DNA of 5,465 nucleotides. Origin: Betaproteobacteria bacterium. Lineage in GTDB: Bacteria; Pseudomonadota; Gammaproteobacteria; Burkholderiales; SG8-39. Location of the stretch: assembly GCA_019509895.1 (NCBI GenBank), contig JAEKLK010000303.1, forward strand, positions 1 to 5,465. The letters run 5' to 3'. Shown in pieces: positions 1 to 5,465 of the stretch; the stretch's first letter is position 1; each line of letters opens with the position of its first letter. Both the position numbers and the translations under genes were made by a program. A model generated the notes under the pieces. It saw nothing but the letters and a program-made list of their open reading frames with translations, made no database searches and was not told the DNA's origin.

Positions 1-310
1 GGGCGAGCGCGCGCTCCAGGTCCTCTTTCAGCGGCCGGCCGATTAGCCAGGTGGAGTTGGCGTTCTTGACCAGCCCGGTCAGCCGCGAGAGGGTGCCCGG
101 CATGCCTACGCCGACATTTCCCGGGCCGATTTCGGCGACCAGCGAGGTGACGGCGGCAAGCGTGCCGGCGTAATCGCCGCGCGGCGTCAGCACGCGCTTG
201 CGCAATGTTTCGCGGCCGTCGGGCGCAAGCGCGACCGCCTCGATCTTGCTGCCGCCTAAGTCAACCCCTATGCGCAAGTCCCGGATGATTCGAGCGCTGG
301 ATCGGTCCAT
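1..310 (-). CDS. ROK-family sugar kinase (Mak/fructokinase-like), N-terminal part, runs off window
   Basis: This is the N-terminal part (103 codons seen) of a ROK-family sugar kinase, which phosphorylates a hexose or amino sugar with ATP in the cytoplasm. Reading down from an ATG at 310, the frame is open to the window edge. Residues 14-22 (IGVDLGGSK) form the phosphate-1 ATP-binding loop, residues 67-73 (GVGMPGT) match the second conserved ROK strand, and residues 82-93 (KNANSTWLIGRP) match the sugar-binding segment. The wording of that last block closely follows E. coli Mak (manno(fructo)kinase) as I remember it, so fructose or mannose is a reasonable substrate guess, but N-acetylglucosamine or glucose kinase is possible. 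The catalytic Asp and the zinc motif lie outside the window. The start is uncertain: a TTG at 277-275 would align better with MRIGIDLGG-type starts. No strong Shine-Dalgarno precedes either. It is transcribed away from the operon starting at 778. Confidence 0.88.
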   Translation of the reverse strand, partial: MDRSSARIIRDLRIGVDLGGSKIEAVALAPDGRETLRKRVLTPRGDYAGTLAAVTSLVAEIGPGNVGVGMPGTLSRLTGLVKNANSTWLIGRPLKEDLERALA

Positions 311-609
311 ATTATGGCCACGCGCGCCAGTCGCGCGACGAAGGCATGGGCGTACAAGCCGCTCGCAAACGACGAAGGTTTGCGGCTCTGCTTGTTCGCC
401 TGGCGATACGGGAAGACGCAGGACGCACTTCCAGCGGCGGATAAGCGAAAGTCAGACCCACATCGTCCGACCTACCGGCGATGACTTCGTTGGAATTTAT
501 CCAGTGCTTCGGCTGTGAGGCTTCAGGGTCACGATGCCTGCGTAAGTGTGTAGCCAGCTACCCTGCGCGCCACGACTAACTACAGCAAATTGCCAACGTA
601 GGCGAACGT

Positions 610-675
610 CTAAGCCATCTGCGTCTTGGTGCCCCGCAGCTCGATGCCGATCGGCAGATCGTTCTTCCGACCCAT
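610..675 (-). pseudogene. Possible remnant of a second ROK kinase N-terminus
   Basis: Reading the minus strand from an ATG at 675, a 21-codon frame ends at a TAG (612-610). Its last 15 residues are LPIGIELRGTKTQMA. This looks like the ROK phosphate-binding start (IGIELGGTKTQ) with one Gly changed to Arg, followed at once by a stop. It lies on the same strand as the intact ROK gene at 1-310 and aligns with that gene's DLRIGVDLGGSKIEA segment. No further ROK-like protein is recognisable downstream in the frames I tried (about 311-609). The wobble bases differ from the intact copy, so a recent tandem duplication is unlikely. It may be the stub of a decayed paralogue, but the match is very short and could be chance. 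Confidence 0.3.
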
Positions 676-744
676 ACCGCCCCGTGCCGAGAGGTGAGCC
701 GGGATAGTCGCTCGGCAGGGCCACGTGCTTCGCATGGCGCATCG

Positions 745-776
745 TCGCGAACCTTTTTTTGAGCGAGTCTTCGCGA
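745..776. promoter_or_regulatory. Inverted repeat TCGCGAA-N18-TTCGCGA abutting the operon start
   Basis: A perfect 7-bp inverted repeat has arms at 745-751 and 770-776, separated by 18 nt that include seven T. The right arm ends one base before the GTG start at 778, in the place a ribosome binding site would occupy, and no normal Shine-Dalgarno is visible there. In RNA the arms could form a hairpin that hides the start; in DNA they could be an operator. Each arm contains the self-complementary TCGCGA, which is not rare in GC-rich DNA, so the function is speculative. Confidence 0.3.
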
Positions 777-777
777 G

Positions 778-1965
778 GTGCGGAACACGACGGTTCAGAA
801 CACACCGCTCGCCGGACGCGATATTGCGCCGAGCGGCGAGATCGCCGTCCAGTTTCTCAGCTCGGCCGACGAGTTCGCCGTGCTCGCGCCGCAGTGGAAC
901 GCCCTGCATGAGCAGGCCGCCGTGGCGAGCATCTTCAATTCCTGGATCTGGCAATACCATTGGTGGCAGGTGTACGGCGCCCAGCAGTCGCTGCGGCTGC
1001 TGGTTGCGCTCGAGCGCGGTGCCACGGTCGGCATTCTGCCGCTGCATATTCACACCACCCGCGCGCTCGGCGTGCCGGTGCGGCTCCTGCGCTTTGTCGG
1101 CACAGGTGGCGATACCAACCCGGACGATCTCGGGCCGCTGCTCGCGCCCGGGCGCGAGGAAAGCGCGGCGGCGGCGCTCGCCGGTGCCGCATTGCGCATT
1201 ACGCAGCCAGACGTCTACCTCTTCACCGATATCGATCCCGAGTCGCTCTTCAGGCACGCGCTCCTGCAGGCGGCGGCTGCGAGCGGCTTCGCCGTGATGA
1301 CGGGCGTCGCCGAGCGCATCTCGTTCGTGCGACTGCCCGCGACCTGGGAGGCCTTCATGAAGGACCTGCCTTCCAAACGGCGCTCGGGGATCCGCTGCGC
1401 GCGCGCCAAGCTCCTCGCCACGCATCCCGACGCACGGTTTTTCGTTTGGAGCGATCCGGCGCGGCTTGACGAGGCGATCGAGCGGCTGGCATTCCTCCAT
1501 CGCAAGCGCTGGCAGGCTGCCGGGCGCGAGCATTCCTTCGCCAGCCGGGCGTACATGGAGTTCCACCGCAGCCTGATGCATTCGCTCATGCGCCGCGGCT
1601 GGCTGCGACTTTACTGCCTGGAGATCGATGGCGAGCTACGCGCCATCAGCTACTGCTATCGCATGCGAAACGGCGTGTTCTGCATGCAGGCAGGCTTTGA
1701 CCCGGATTACGGGCGCGTCGCGCCGGGCGCCGTGCTCCTCGGTCATGCCATCGAGCATGCGATCGCCGAAGGCAACGACGTCTTCGACTTCCTGCGCGGC
1801 CAGCACATGTACAAGGACCAGCTCGGCAACGGCAACCGCGAAACAAGCTACGTGGCGCTCTTCCGCCCCAACGCGCGCGCGCTCGCGTACCGGTTGCGCC
1901 ACATCTATGTGCCCGCCTGGAAGGCGCAGGCGCGCCGGCAGCCCATTCCCAAGATCGAATGGTGA
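778..1965 (+). CDS. GNAT-fold acyltransferase, CelD/BcsL family (first copy)
   Basis: A 395-residue protein of the CelD/BcsL type (COG5653, Acetyltransf_6-like double GNAT fold), a family distantly related to FemAB aminoacyl transferases. Members transfer acyl or aminoacyl groups and often sit in polysaccharide or peptide-metabolite clusters; the substrate here is unknown. The N-terminal half has the family pattern (VQFLSSADEFAVLAPQWNAL near 24-43, SWIWQYHWW at 55-63, then VGILPLHI at 84-91). The link region at about 193-212 contains the basic SKRRSGIRCARAKL stretch. The C-terminal GNAT half includes FLHRKRW (239-245), the strand LRLYCLEIDGELRAISYCYR (277-296), and the family ending FDFLRG (336-341) followed by YKDQLG (345-350). 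No signal peptide or membrane segment is seen. The GTG start is the only candidate before the domain, since an in-frame TGA lies at 760-762; it lacks a clear ribosome binding site. It is the first gene of a four-gene operon and overlaps the next gene by 7 bp. Confidence 0.88.
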   Translation: MRNTTVQNTPLAGRDIAPSGEIAVQFLSSADEFAVLAPQWNALHEQAAVASIFNSWIWQYHWWQVYGAQQSLRLLVALERGATVGILPLHIHTTRALGVPVRLLRFVGTGGDTNPDDLGPLLAPGREESAAAALAGAALRITQPDVYLFTDIDPESLFRHALLQAAAASGFAVMTGVAERISFVRLPATWEAFMKDLPSKRRSGIRCARAKLLATHPDARFFVWSDPARLDEAIERLAFLHRKRWQAAGREHSFASRAYMEFHRSLMHSLMRRGWLRLYCLEIDGELRAISYCYRMRNGVFCMQAGFDPDYGRVAPGAVLLGHAIEHAIAEGNDVFDFLRGQHMYKDQLGNGNRETSYVALFRPNARALAYRLRHIYVPAWKAQARRQPIPKIEW

Positions 1966-3110
1966 GCGCCGCCACCGCTAGACGCGTCGTCTCGCCGCTG
2001 CCGGCGAGCGCGCCGCCGGCCGCCCGCCCGCGTCCGGCGGGCAACGGCACGCGCGTCGAGATGCTCACCCGACCGGACGAGCTCGCCGCGCTCGTTGCGG
2101 ATTGGGAATCGCTCGCTGCCGAGGCCGCGCAGCCAAATCCGTTCTACGAGCATTGGATGCTGCTGCCGGCCCTCGCCGCCTACGGCGCTGGCGGGCTTCG
2201 CTGCTTCGCCGTCTGGCAGGACGGTGTCCTCGCCGGACTTTTCCCGATGCGCTTCGCGCGCGGCTATCGCGGGCTGCCGGTCGGCGCGCTCAGCACTTGG
2301 CGCCACCGCAACATGATGATCGGCACGCCGCTGGTGCGCGAGAAGACCGCGACGCAATGCATCGCCGCCTTCATTGCCAATGTGCCGGCGGCGCTCGTCG
2401 AATTCGAGCTGATATCGACCGACGGACCGTTCTACGCCGCGCTCACCGAGGCGGCGCCGCCGGCGAGCTTCGCCTGGTTCGTGCGGGACGCCTATGCGCG
2501 GGCGGTGCTCGCGCGCGATCGCGATCCGCGCAGCCGCTTCAACTCCAACATGAAGAACAATCTGCGCCGTTGGGAAAAGGGCTTGCGTGCGGCGGGCGAG
2601 CTGGAGCCCGTTACCCTGCAGCCCGGCGATGATGTCGGGCGCTGGGCCGCCGAATTCATGGAGCTCGAGGCGGCCGGCTGGAAAGGCAAAGCCGGCACGG
2701 CACTCAGCTGCCGCGAGGACGATCGGCGTTTTGTCGCCGAGGTGCTGCCCGAAGCGCATCGCCGCGGGCGCCTGCGCATCACCGGGCTCGACCTCGCCGG
2801 CCGCGCGCTCGCGCGCCACATCATGCTCGGCGCGGGCGACGGCGCCTTCACCTTCAAGATCGCCTACGACGAGGGCTACGCCAACTTCGCGCCCGGCATC
2901 GTCGGCGAAGTCGAGAATGTCCGGCAGTTCATGGAGCGGCCCGGGCCGCAGTGGCTCGACTCGAACACCGCCCCCGAGAGCAAGAACTACGCGCGAGTCT
3001 GGAAAGAGCGGCGCACCATCCAGACGATCGCTATCGGTGTGCGCGCGCTGGGGCGGGTGGCGCTCGGCACGCTGCCCTTCCTGCGCCTCGCGAAGCGCTG
3101 GTTCTCATGA
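1959..3110 (+). CDS. GNAT-fold acyltransferase, CelD/BcsL-like (second, divergent copy)
   Basis: A 383-residue protein of the same broad GNAT/CelD family as its upstream neighbour, but clearly a different subgroup. Residues 1-30 are Ala/Pro-rich and probably disordered. The N-terminal half carries VEMLTRPDELAALVADWESL (33-52), NPFYEHWMLLPAL (60-72) and CFAVWQDGVLAGLFPM (82-97). A basic link at 194-209 (FNSNMKNNLRRWEKGL) corresponds to the SKRR segment of the first copy. The C-terminal half has ELEAAGWKGKAGTAL (235-249), FTFKIAYDEGYANFAPG (297-313) and, in place of FDFLRG, a WLDSNTAPES block (332-341) followed by VWKERR (347-352). That ending recalls a subgroup ending in DSCAAPDHP...LW..RR. 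The ATG overlaps the upstream stop codon; a GTG immediately after it (1962) is an alternative start. No Shine-Dalgarno is evident, which fits translational coupling. The substrate is unknown; acylation or aminoacylation of an amine is inferred from the fold. Confidence 0.85.
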   Translation: MVSAATARRVVSPLPASAPPAARPRPAGNGTRVEMLTRPDELAALVADWESLAAEAAQPNPFYEHWMLLPALAAYGAGGLRCFAVWQDGVLAGLFPMRFARGYRGLPVGALSTWRHRNMMIGTPLVREKTATQCIAAFIANVPAALVEFELISTDGPFYAALTEAAPPASFAWFVRDAYARAVLARDRDPRSRFNSNMKNNLRRWEKGLRAAGELEPVTLQPGDDVGRWAAEFMELEAAGWKGKAGTALSCREDDRRFVAEVLPEAHRRGRLRITGLDLAGRALARHIMLGAGDGAFTFKIAYDEGYANFAPGIVGEVENVRQFMERPGPQWLDSNTAPESKNYARVWKERRTIQTIAIGVRALGRVALGTLPFLRLAKRWFS

Positions 3111-4324
3111 TGCCGGGCGTGCTGGAGCTGCGGCGGCGCCGGCTGCCGCGTGGCAGGACCCCGGTCGTGCTGCTCGGCGGCCTGGATCTCTTGCGCGCGC
3201 TTGGCCATGCCGGCATCCCGGCCATCGTCGCTTCGCTCGAGCGCCAGACGCCGGCCATGGCATCCCGCTACTGCGCCGGCACGGTGGCGTTGCCGCCGGG
3301 CGTGGGCCGCGACGCGATCGTCGAGACGCTGCTGCGCGCAGGCCGCTGGCTCGCCGACGAATACGGCGCGCCCGTGCCGCTCTTCTACGACAACGACGAT
3401 CGCCTTGCGCTGGTGCAGGACTACCGCGAGGCGCTCGGCCGGCATTTCGCGCTCCTCCTCAATGAGCCGGCGCTCGCCGATGCGCTGCTCGACAAGTCGC
3501 GCTTCCAGTCGCTCGCGGAGAGCCGCGGCCTGCCGGTGCCGCGCCGAATCCCATGGGCGGCGCTCGCCGTTGAGTCCGGCCCGGTGCTGGTGAAGCCCAA
3601 GACGCGAACCGGCTGGGACCATTCGCCGGTCCGCGAGCAGCTCTTCGGCGGCGCCGGCAAGGCGCGCGTCTTCGAGTGCGGCGCGCGGGCGCACGCCGAT
3701 CGGCTGGTGCGTCAGCTCGCCGACCAGCTCACCTTCCAGGAGTACGTGCCGGGCGATGACGCGTCGATCTGGAGCTATCACGGCTTCGCCGCGCCGTCCG
3801 GTGAAGTTCTGGAATGGTTCGTCGGCCGCAAGATCCGCACTTATCCGGCACTGACCGGCGACAGCTCGTACCTGCGCCTTGCTCGCCAGCCCGAGCTCGA
3901 GCGCCTGGGGCGGGAGATCGCAACGCGCCTCGGACTCGCCGGCGTCTTCAAGATGGACTTCAAGCGAAGCGCGGCGAACGGGCGCTTCTATCTCTTCGAG
4001 ATCAATACGCGTTTCAACCTCTGGCATCACCTCGGCGCGATGAACGGCGTCAATCTGGCGCGCGTCGCCTACGACTACCTGGTGCACGGCGAGCGGCCGG
4101 TCCACCGTGAGGCGGGCCTCGCCTATCGCTGGCTCGCCTTCCACTATGACCGGCTCGCGCGCCGCGAGGCCAAGCTCGGCACGGCGCGCTGGCTCTGGTC
4201 GCTCGTGCAGGCGCCAAAGGTATACGCGATCTTCTCGTGGCGTGATCCGGCGCCCTTCGTTCGCTATTGGGCCGGTCGCCTCGAGCGGCGCTGGCAGCGG
4301 CTATGGCACTCTACGGCGTCCTAG
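3107..4324 (+). CDS. ATP-grasp carboxylate-amine ligase-like protein (COG3919 type)
   Basis: A 405-residue ATP-grasp enzyme, a fold that activates a carboxylate as acyl-phosphate with ATP and joins it to an amine or thiol. An N-terminal Rossmann-like domain (PVVLLGGLDLLRALGHAGIP, 19-38, then RYC at 54-56) matches predicted ligases of the COG3919 group. Next come DKSRFQSLAESRGLPVPR (129-146), the ATP-contacting LVKPK (161-165), the hinge-like QEYVPGDD (211-218), and the metal site: D284 in VFKMDFK and E298/N300 in FEINTRFNLW, where Thr replaces the usual Pro of EINPR. Residues 340-405 form a Trp/Arg-rich tail not needed for the core fold. The catalytic set looks complete, so the enzyme is probably active; the substrate is unknown. 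The frame is open upstream to at least 2951, but ATG 3107 is chosen because it makes a 4-bp ATGA overlap with the preceding stop; ATG 3110 is the alternative. It overlaps the next gene by 22 bp. Confidence 0.87.
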   Translation: MMPGVLELRRRRLPRGRTPVVLLGGLDLLRALGHAGIPAIVASLERQTPAMASRYCAGTVALPPGVGRDAIVETLLRAGRWLADEYGAPVPLFYDNDDRLALVQDYREALGRHFALLLNEPALADALLDKSRFQSLAESRGLPVPRRIPWAALAVESGPVLVKPKTRTGWDHSPVREQLFGGAGKARVFECGARAHADRLVRQLADQLTFQEYVPGDDASIWSYHGFAAPSGEVLEWFVGRKIRTYPALTGDSSYLRLARQPELERLGREIATRLGLAGVFKMDFKRSAANGRFYLFEINTRFNLWHHLGAMNGVNLARVAYDYLVHGERPVHREAGLAYRWLAFHYDRLARREAKLGTARWLWSLVQAPKVYAIFSWRDPAPFVRYWAGRLERRWQRLWHSTAS

Positions 4325-5067
4325 GCGACTGCCATGGCAACCTCGAGGGGCTGCGGGCGGCGCTCGCGGCGCTCGACGCGCGCGGCGTGCGCGAGCTCCT
4401 TTGCGTCGGCGACGTGGTCGGCTACAACGCCGACTCCGACGCCTGCGCCGCGCTCCTGCGCAGCCGCGGCGCGCGCGTTATCCTCGGCAACCACGATCTG
4501 ATCGCCACCGGGCGCCTGGGCTTCGAGCGCTGCGCGAACAACGCGCGCTATGCCCTGGAGCGCACGCGCCGCACGCTCGGCCGCGAGACCATCGAGTGGC
4601 TCGCGACGCTGCCCGAGCGGCTGCTGGTCGACGACACGATCGCGCTCGTCCACGGGGGTGTGCGCGACGTGCAGCTCTACATGAGAACGCCGCTCCTCGT
4701 ATCGAGGAACGCGACGTTCCTCCGCGCGGACTTTCCCACCGCGCGCGTCTGCTTCTTCGGCCACAGCCACTTCCAGAAAATCTACGAAATCGGCGCGACC
4801 GGCGAGGCGCGCGAACGGCCGCTCGGTACGGCCCTCGGCCACGATTGCCTGTACTTCGTCAACGCGGGCTCCATCGACGCGCAACGCAAGAGCGCGTACC
4901 GGCTGGCCGAGTGCGCCATCTTCGACAGCGACGCCTGGCGCATCGACTTCATGAGCGTGCCCTACGACGCGCAGGCGACCGAAGAGAAGGCCGCGGCCGG
5001 CGGCTTCCGCATTCCGGCGTTCACCAACTGGCTGTACAACTGCCGCCGCCGGCTGCTCGCCGCCTAG
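4303..5067 (+). CDS. Calcineurin-like metallophosphoesterase
   Basis: A 254-residue two-metal phosphoesterase of the small bacterial type (Metallophos_2/COG0639-like) that hydrolyses phosphomonoesters, phosphodiesters or nucleoside polyphosphates; the substrate is not predictable. All metal-binding motifs are present in order: GDCHGN (8-13; D9, H11), GDVVGY (36-41; D37), GNHD (62-65; N63, H64), VHGG (116-119; H117) and GHSH (153-156; H154, H156), followed by VNAGSI (186-191), a variant of the usual VNPGS. It differs from the common GD[IL]HGN only at the Cys. No signal peptide is seen, so it acts in the cytoplasm. The ATG at 4303 lies just before the first motif and inside the 3' end of the ATP-grasp gene (22-bp overlap in another frame), so it is the last, coupled gene of the operon. 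The frame is open upstream to an ATG at 4267, but that extension is an unlikely Ala/Arg-rich stretch. The C-terminal 30 residues resemble no motif I know. Confidence 0.9.
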   Translation: MALYGVLGDCHGNLEGLRAALAALDARGVRELLCVGDVVGYNADSDACAALLRSRGARVILGNHDLIATGRLGFERCANNARYALERTRRTLGRETIEWLATLPERLLVDDTIALVHGGVRDVQLYMRTPLLVSRNATFLRADFPTARVCFFGHSHFQKIYEIGATGEARERPLGTALGHDCLYFVNAGSIDAQRKSAYRLAECAIFDSDAWRIDFMSVPYDAQATEEKAAAGGFRIPAFTNWLYNCRRRLLAA

Positions 5068-5079
5068 CAGAATTCTGCT
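5066..5079. repeat. 14-bp perfect palindrome overlapping a stop codon
   Basis: AGCAGAATTCTGCT is fully self-complementary and includes the last two bases of the metallophosphoesterase TAG stop. It lies directly beside the repeat element at 5080-5102. It could be the edge of that element or half of a termination structure between the convergent genes. No T-tract follows it. Confidence 0.4.
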
Positions 5080-5102
5080 GTCGTCCCCGCGAAGGCGGCG
5101 AC
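5080..5102. repeat. Dispersed palindromic repeat element (RPREGGDPV type) in convergent junction
   Basis: GTCGTCCCCGCGAAGGCGGC followed by GAC forms an interrupted hairpin: GTCG (5080-5083) pairs with CGAC (5099-5102), and CCGC (5087-5090) with GCGG (5095-5098), around a GAAG loop and a 3-nt bulge. The sequence resembles the GTCATTCCCGCG(A)AAGCGGGAATC family of short intergenic repeats found in many copies in proteobacterial chromosomes. In one frame it translates to RPREGGDPV, a peptide often seen in misannotated ORFs for that reason. Its place between two convergent genes suits a bidirectional transcription stop or mRNA stabiliser, but no T-run is present, so an intrinsic terminator is not claimed. 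Confidence 0.65.
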
Positions 5103-5137
5103 CCGGTTTAGGAAATCAGAACGGCCACAGCCGCAGC

Positions 5138-5465
5138 TCAGGCGGCGTTCAGCCGCCAGTCGAACTCGGCGTAGCGAAGCTTCACCTTGCCGCGCCGCCG
5201 GTCGACCAGGTCGACCGCAGGCTCGTCCAGGCGCGCGAGCGCGAACGCCAGCGCGTCGCGCTCGCCGCCGAAGTCCGACGGGTACCAGTAGAACTGGCGC
5301 GGCAGGACGACGAGCGCGCCCTGCTGCTCGACGCGCACCACGCGGCGCAGGTACGCCGCGGTGGCGCTCTCGAGCTCGTGGTCGAGCGCGCCGGCGCTGA
5401 ACACGTGCAGCGGCGGCGATGAGCGGCAGGCGCAGTACATGCCGAAATGCATGCGCTCGTCGTAC
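5138..5465 (-). CDS. DUF547 family protein, C-terminal part, runs off window
   Basis: The minus-strand frame is open from the right edge of the window to a TGA at 5140-5138, giving the last 108 residues of a longer protein. RMHFGMYCACRSSPPL matches the DUF547 signature (family form roughly HFAL.CAS.SCPPL), and the ending KLRYAEFDWRLN matches the conserved Y..[FY]DW.LN close of DUF547 proteins. Between them, an ATAAYLRR helix and the FYWYPSDFGG segment (the family's [KY]WY..DF region) are also recognisable. DUF547 has no firmly established activity. The cysteine pattern is unusual: the usual CASxSC is CACRSS here, so one Cys has moved three places. An ATG at 5452 is internal to the domain and is not the true start. 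The gene converges on the metallophosphoesterase gene with about 70 bp between the stops, so it is a separate transcription unit. Confidence 0.85.
   Translation of the reverse strand, partial: YDERMHFGMYCACRSSPPLHVFSAGALDHELESATAAYLRRVVRVEQQGALVVLPRQFYWYPSDFGGERDALAFALARLDEPAVDLVDRRRGKVKLRYAEFDWRLNAA

Larger units (their letters stand above)
311..777. other. Gene-poor divergent intergenic region
   Basis: This gap of about 470 bp lies between two divergently transcribed units and must hold the promoters of both, although I find no convincing -35/-10 pair. Its middle (about 460-610) is less GC-rich than the flanking genes and has stops in the frames I followed. It contains a short inverted repeat (GTAGC/GCTAC, 550-561), a possible ROK-kinase remnant on the minus strand (610-675), a run of seven T (754-760) and an inverted repeat ending next to the start codon at 778. 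CATAAT (minus strand, 316-311) resembles a -10 box for the ROK gene, but no -35 sits at the right distance. I see no tRNA, CRISPR or insertion-sequence ends. The open minus-strand frames here have no recognisable protein apart from the ROK fragment. Confidence 0.6.

Noticed and set aside
198..518. Plus-strand 106-codon frame across the ROK gene start
   Set aside because: Half of it is antisense to the ROK gene and the rest matches nothing I recognise.
590..618. Possible promoter TTGCCA near 590
   Set aside because: No acceptable -10 hexamer occurs at 16-18 bp spacing.
645..656. 12-bp palindrome TGCCGATCGGCA as an operator
   Set aside because: It falls within the ROK-like codons for LPIGI, where coding sequence explains it, and no second copy is present.
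735..760. Run of seven T as an intrinsic terminator
   Set aside because: No strong GC hairpin lies immediately before it and no plus-strand gene ends upstream.
497..805. Minus-strand 102-codon frame in the intergenic gap
   Set aside because: No recognisable domain, an overlap with the start of the GNAT gene, and no ribosome binding site seen.
610..1581. Long minus-strand open frame of 323 codons
   Set aside because: It mirrors the plus-strand GNAT gene in a GC-rich genome; its protein is Arg/Ala/Glu-rich with no family pattern. Only its last residues, outside the GNAT gene, resemble a ROK start, and these are reported separately.
1905..2819. Minus-strand open frame of 304 codons opposite the second GNAT gene
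   Set aside because: Antisense shadow with no recognisable domain, spanning the junction of two well-supported genes.
2987..4144. Long minus-strand open frame of 385 codons opposite the ATP-grasp gene
   Set aside because: The plus strand encodes a protein with all ATP-grasp motifs, and the antisense frame shows only low-complexity Arg/Glu/Ala sequence.
4107..5111. Plus-strand open frame of 334 codons over the metallophosphoesterase gene
   Set aside because: It is Arg-rich shadow coding; the true frame has every phosphoesterase motif. Its end is simply the translated repeat element.

Overview
The window is high-GC bacterial chromosome with dense, overlapping genes. Codon use is strongly G/C at third positions. 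A GC-rich imperfect palindrome near 5080-5102 reads in one frame as RPREGGDPV, a signature of dispersed repeats common in proteobacterial genomes. Together with the gene families present, this suggests a proteobacterium, perhaps a betaproteobacterium. That assignment is an inference; no rRNA or other marker is present.

Layout. (1) 1-310, minus strand: the N-terminal third of a ROK-family sugar kinase resembling the Mak/NagK group; it runs off the left edge. (2) 311-777: a gene-poor gap of about 470 bp, visibly less GC-rich in its middle part. It holds a possible short remnant of a second ROK kinase start (610-675, minus) and an inverted repeat just before the next gene. (3) 778-5067, plus strand: four genes with no gaps between them (overlaps of 7, 4 and 22 bp). 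They encode two different CelD/BcsL-type GNAT-fold transferases, an ATP-grasp carboxylate-amine ligase of the COG3919 type, and a small calcineurin-like metallophosphoesterase. (4) 5068-5137: a convergent junction with a 14-bp perfect palindrome and the repeat element. (5) 5138-5465, minus strand: the C-terminal part of a DUF547 protein, running off the right edge.

How the genes may work together. The four plus-strand genes are almost certainly one translationally coupled operon. None has an evident signal peptide or transmembrane segment, so the products look cytoplasmic. An ATP-grasp ligase (ATP-driven amide bond formation), two acyl- or aminoacyl-transferase-like proteins and a phosphoesterase form a plausible toolkit for making or modifying a peptide-like small molecule or a precursor of a surface polymer. 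No glycosyltransferase, transporter or carrier protein is visible here, so the substrate cannot be named. This operon is the best candidate in the window for an undescribed pathway.
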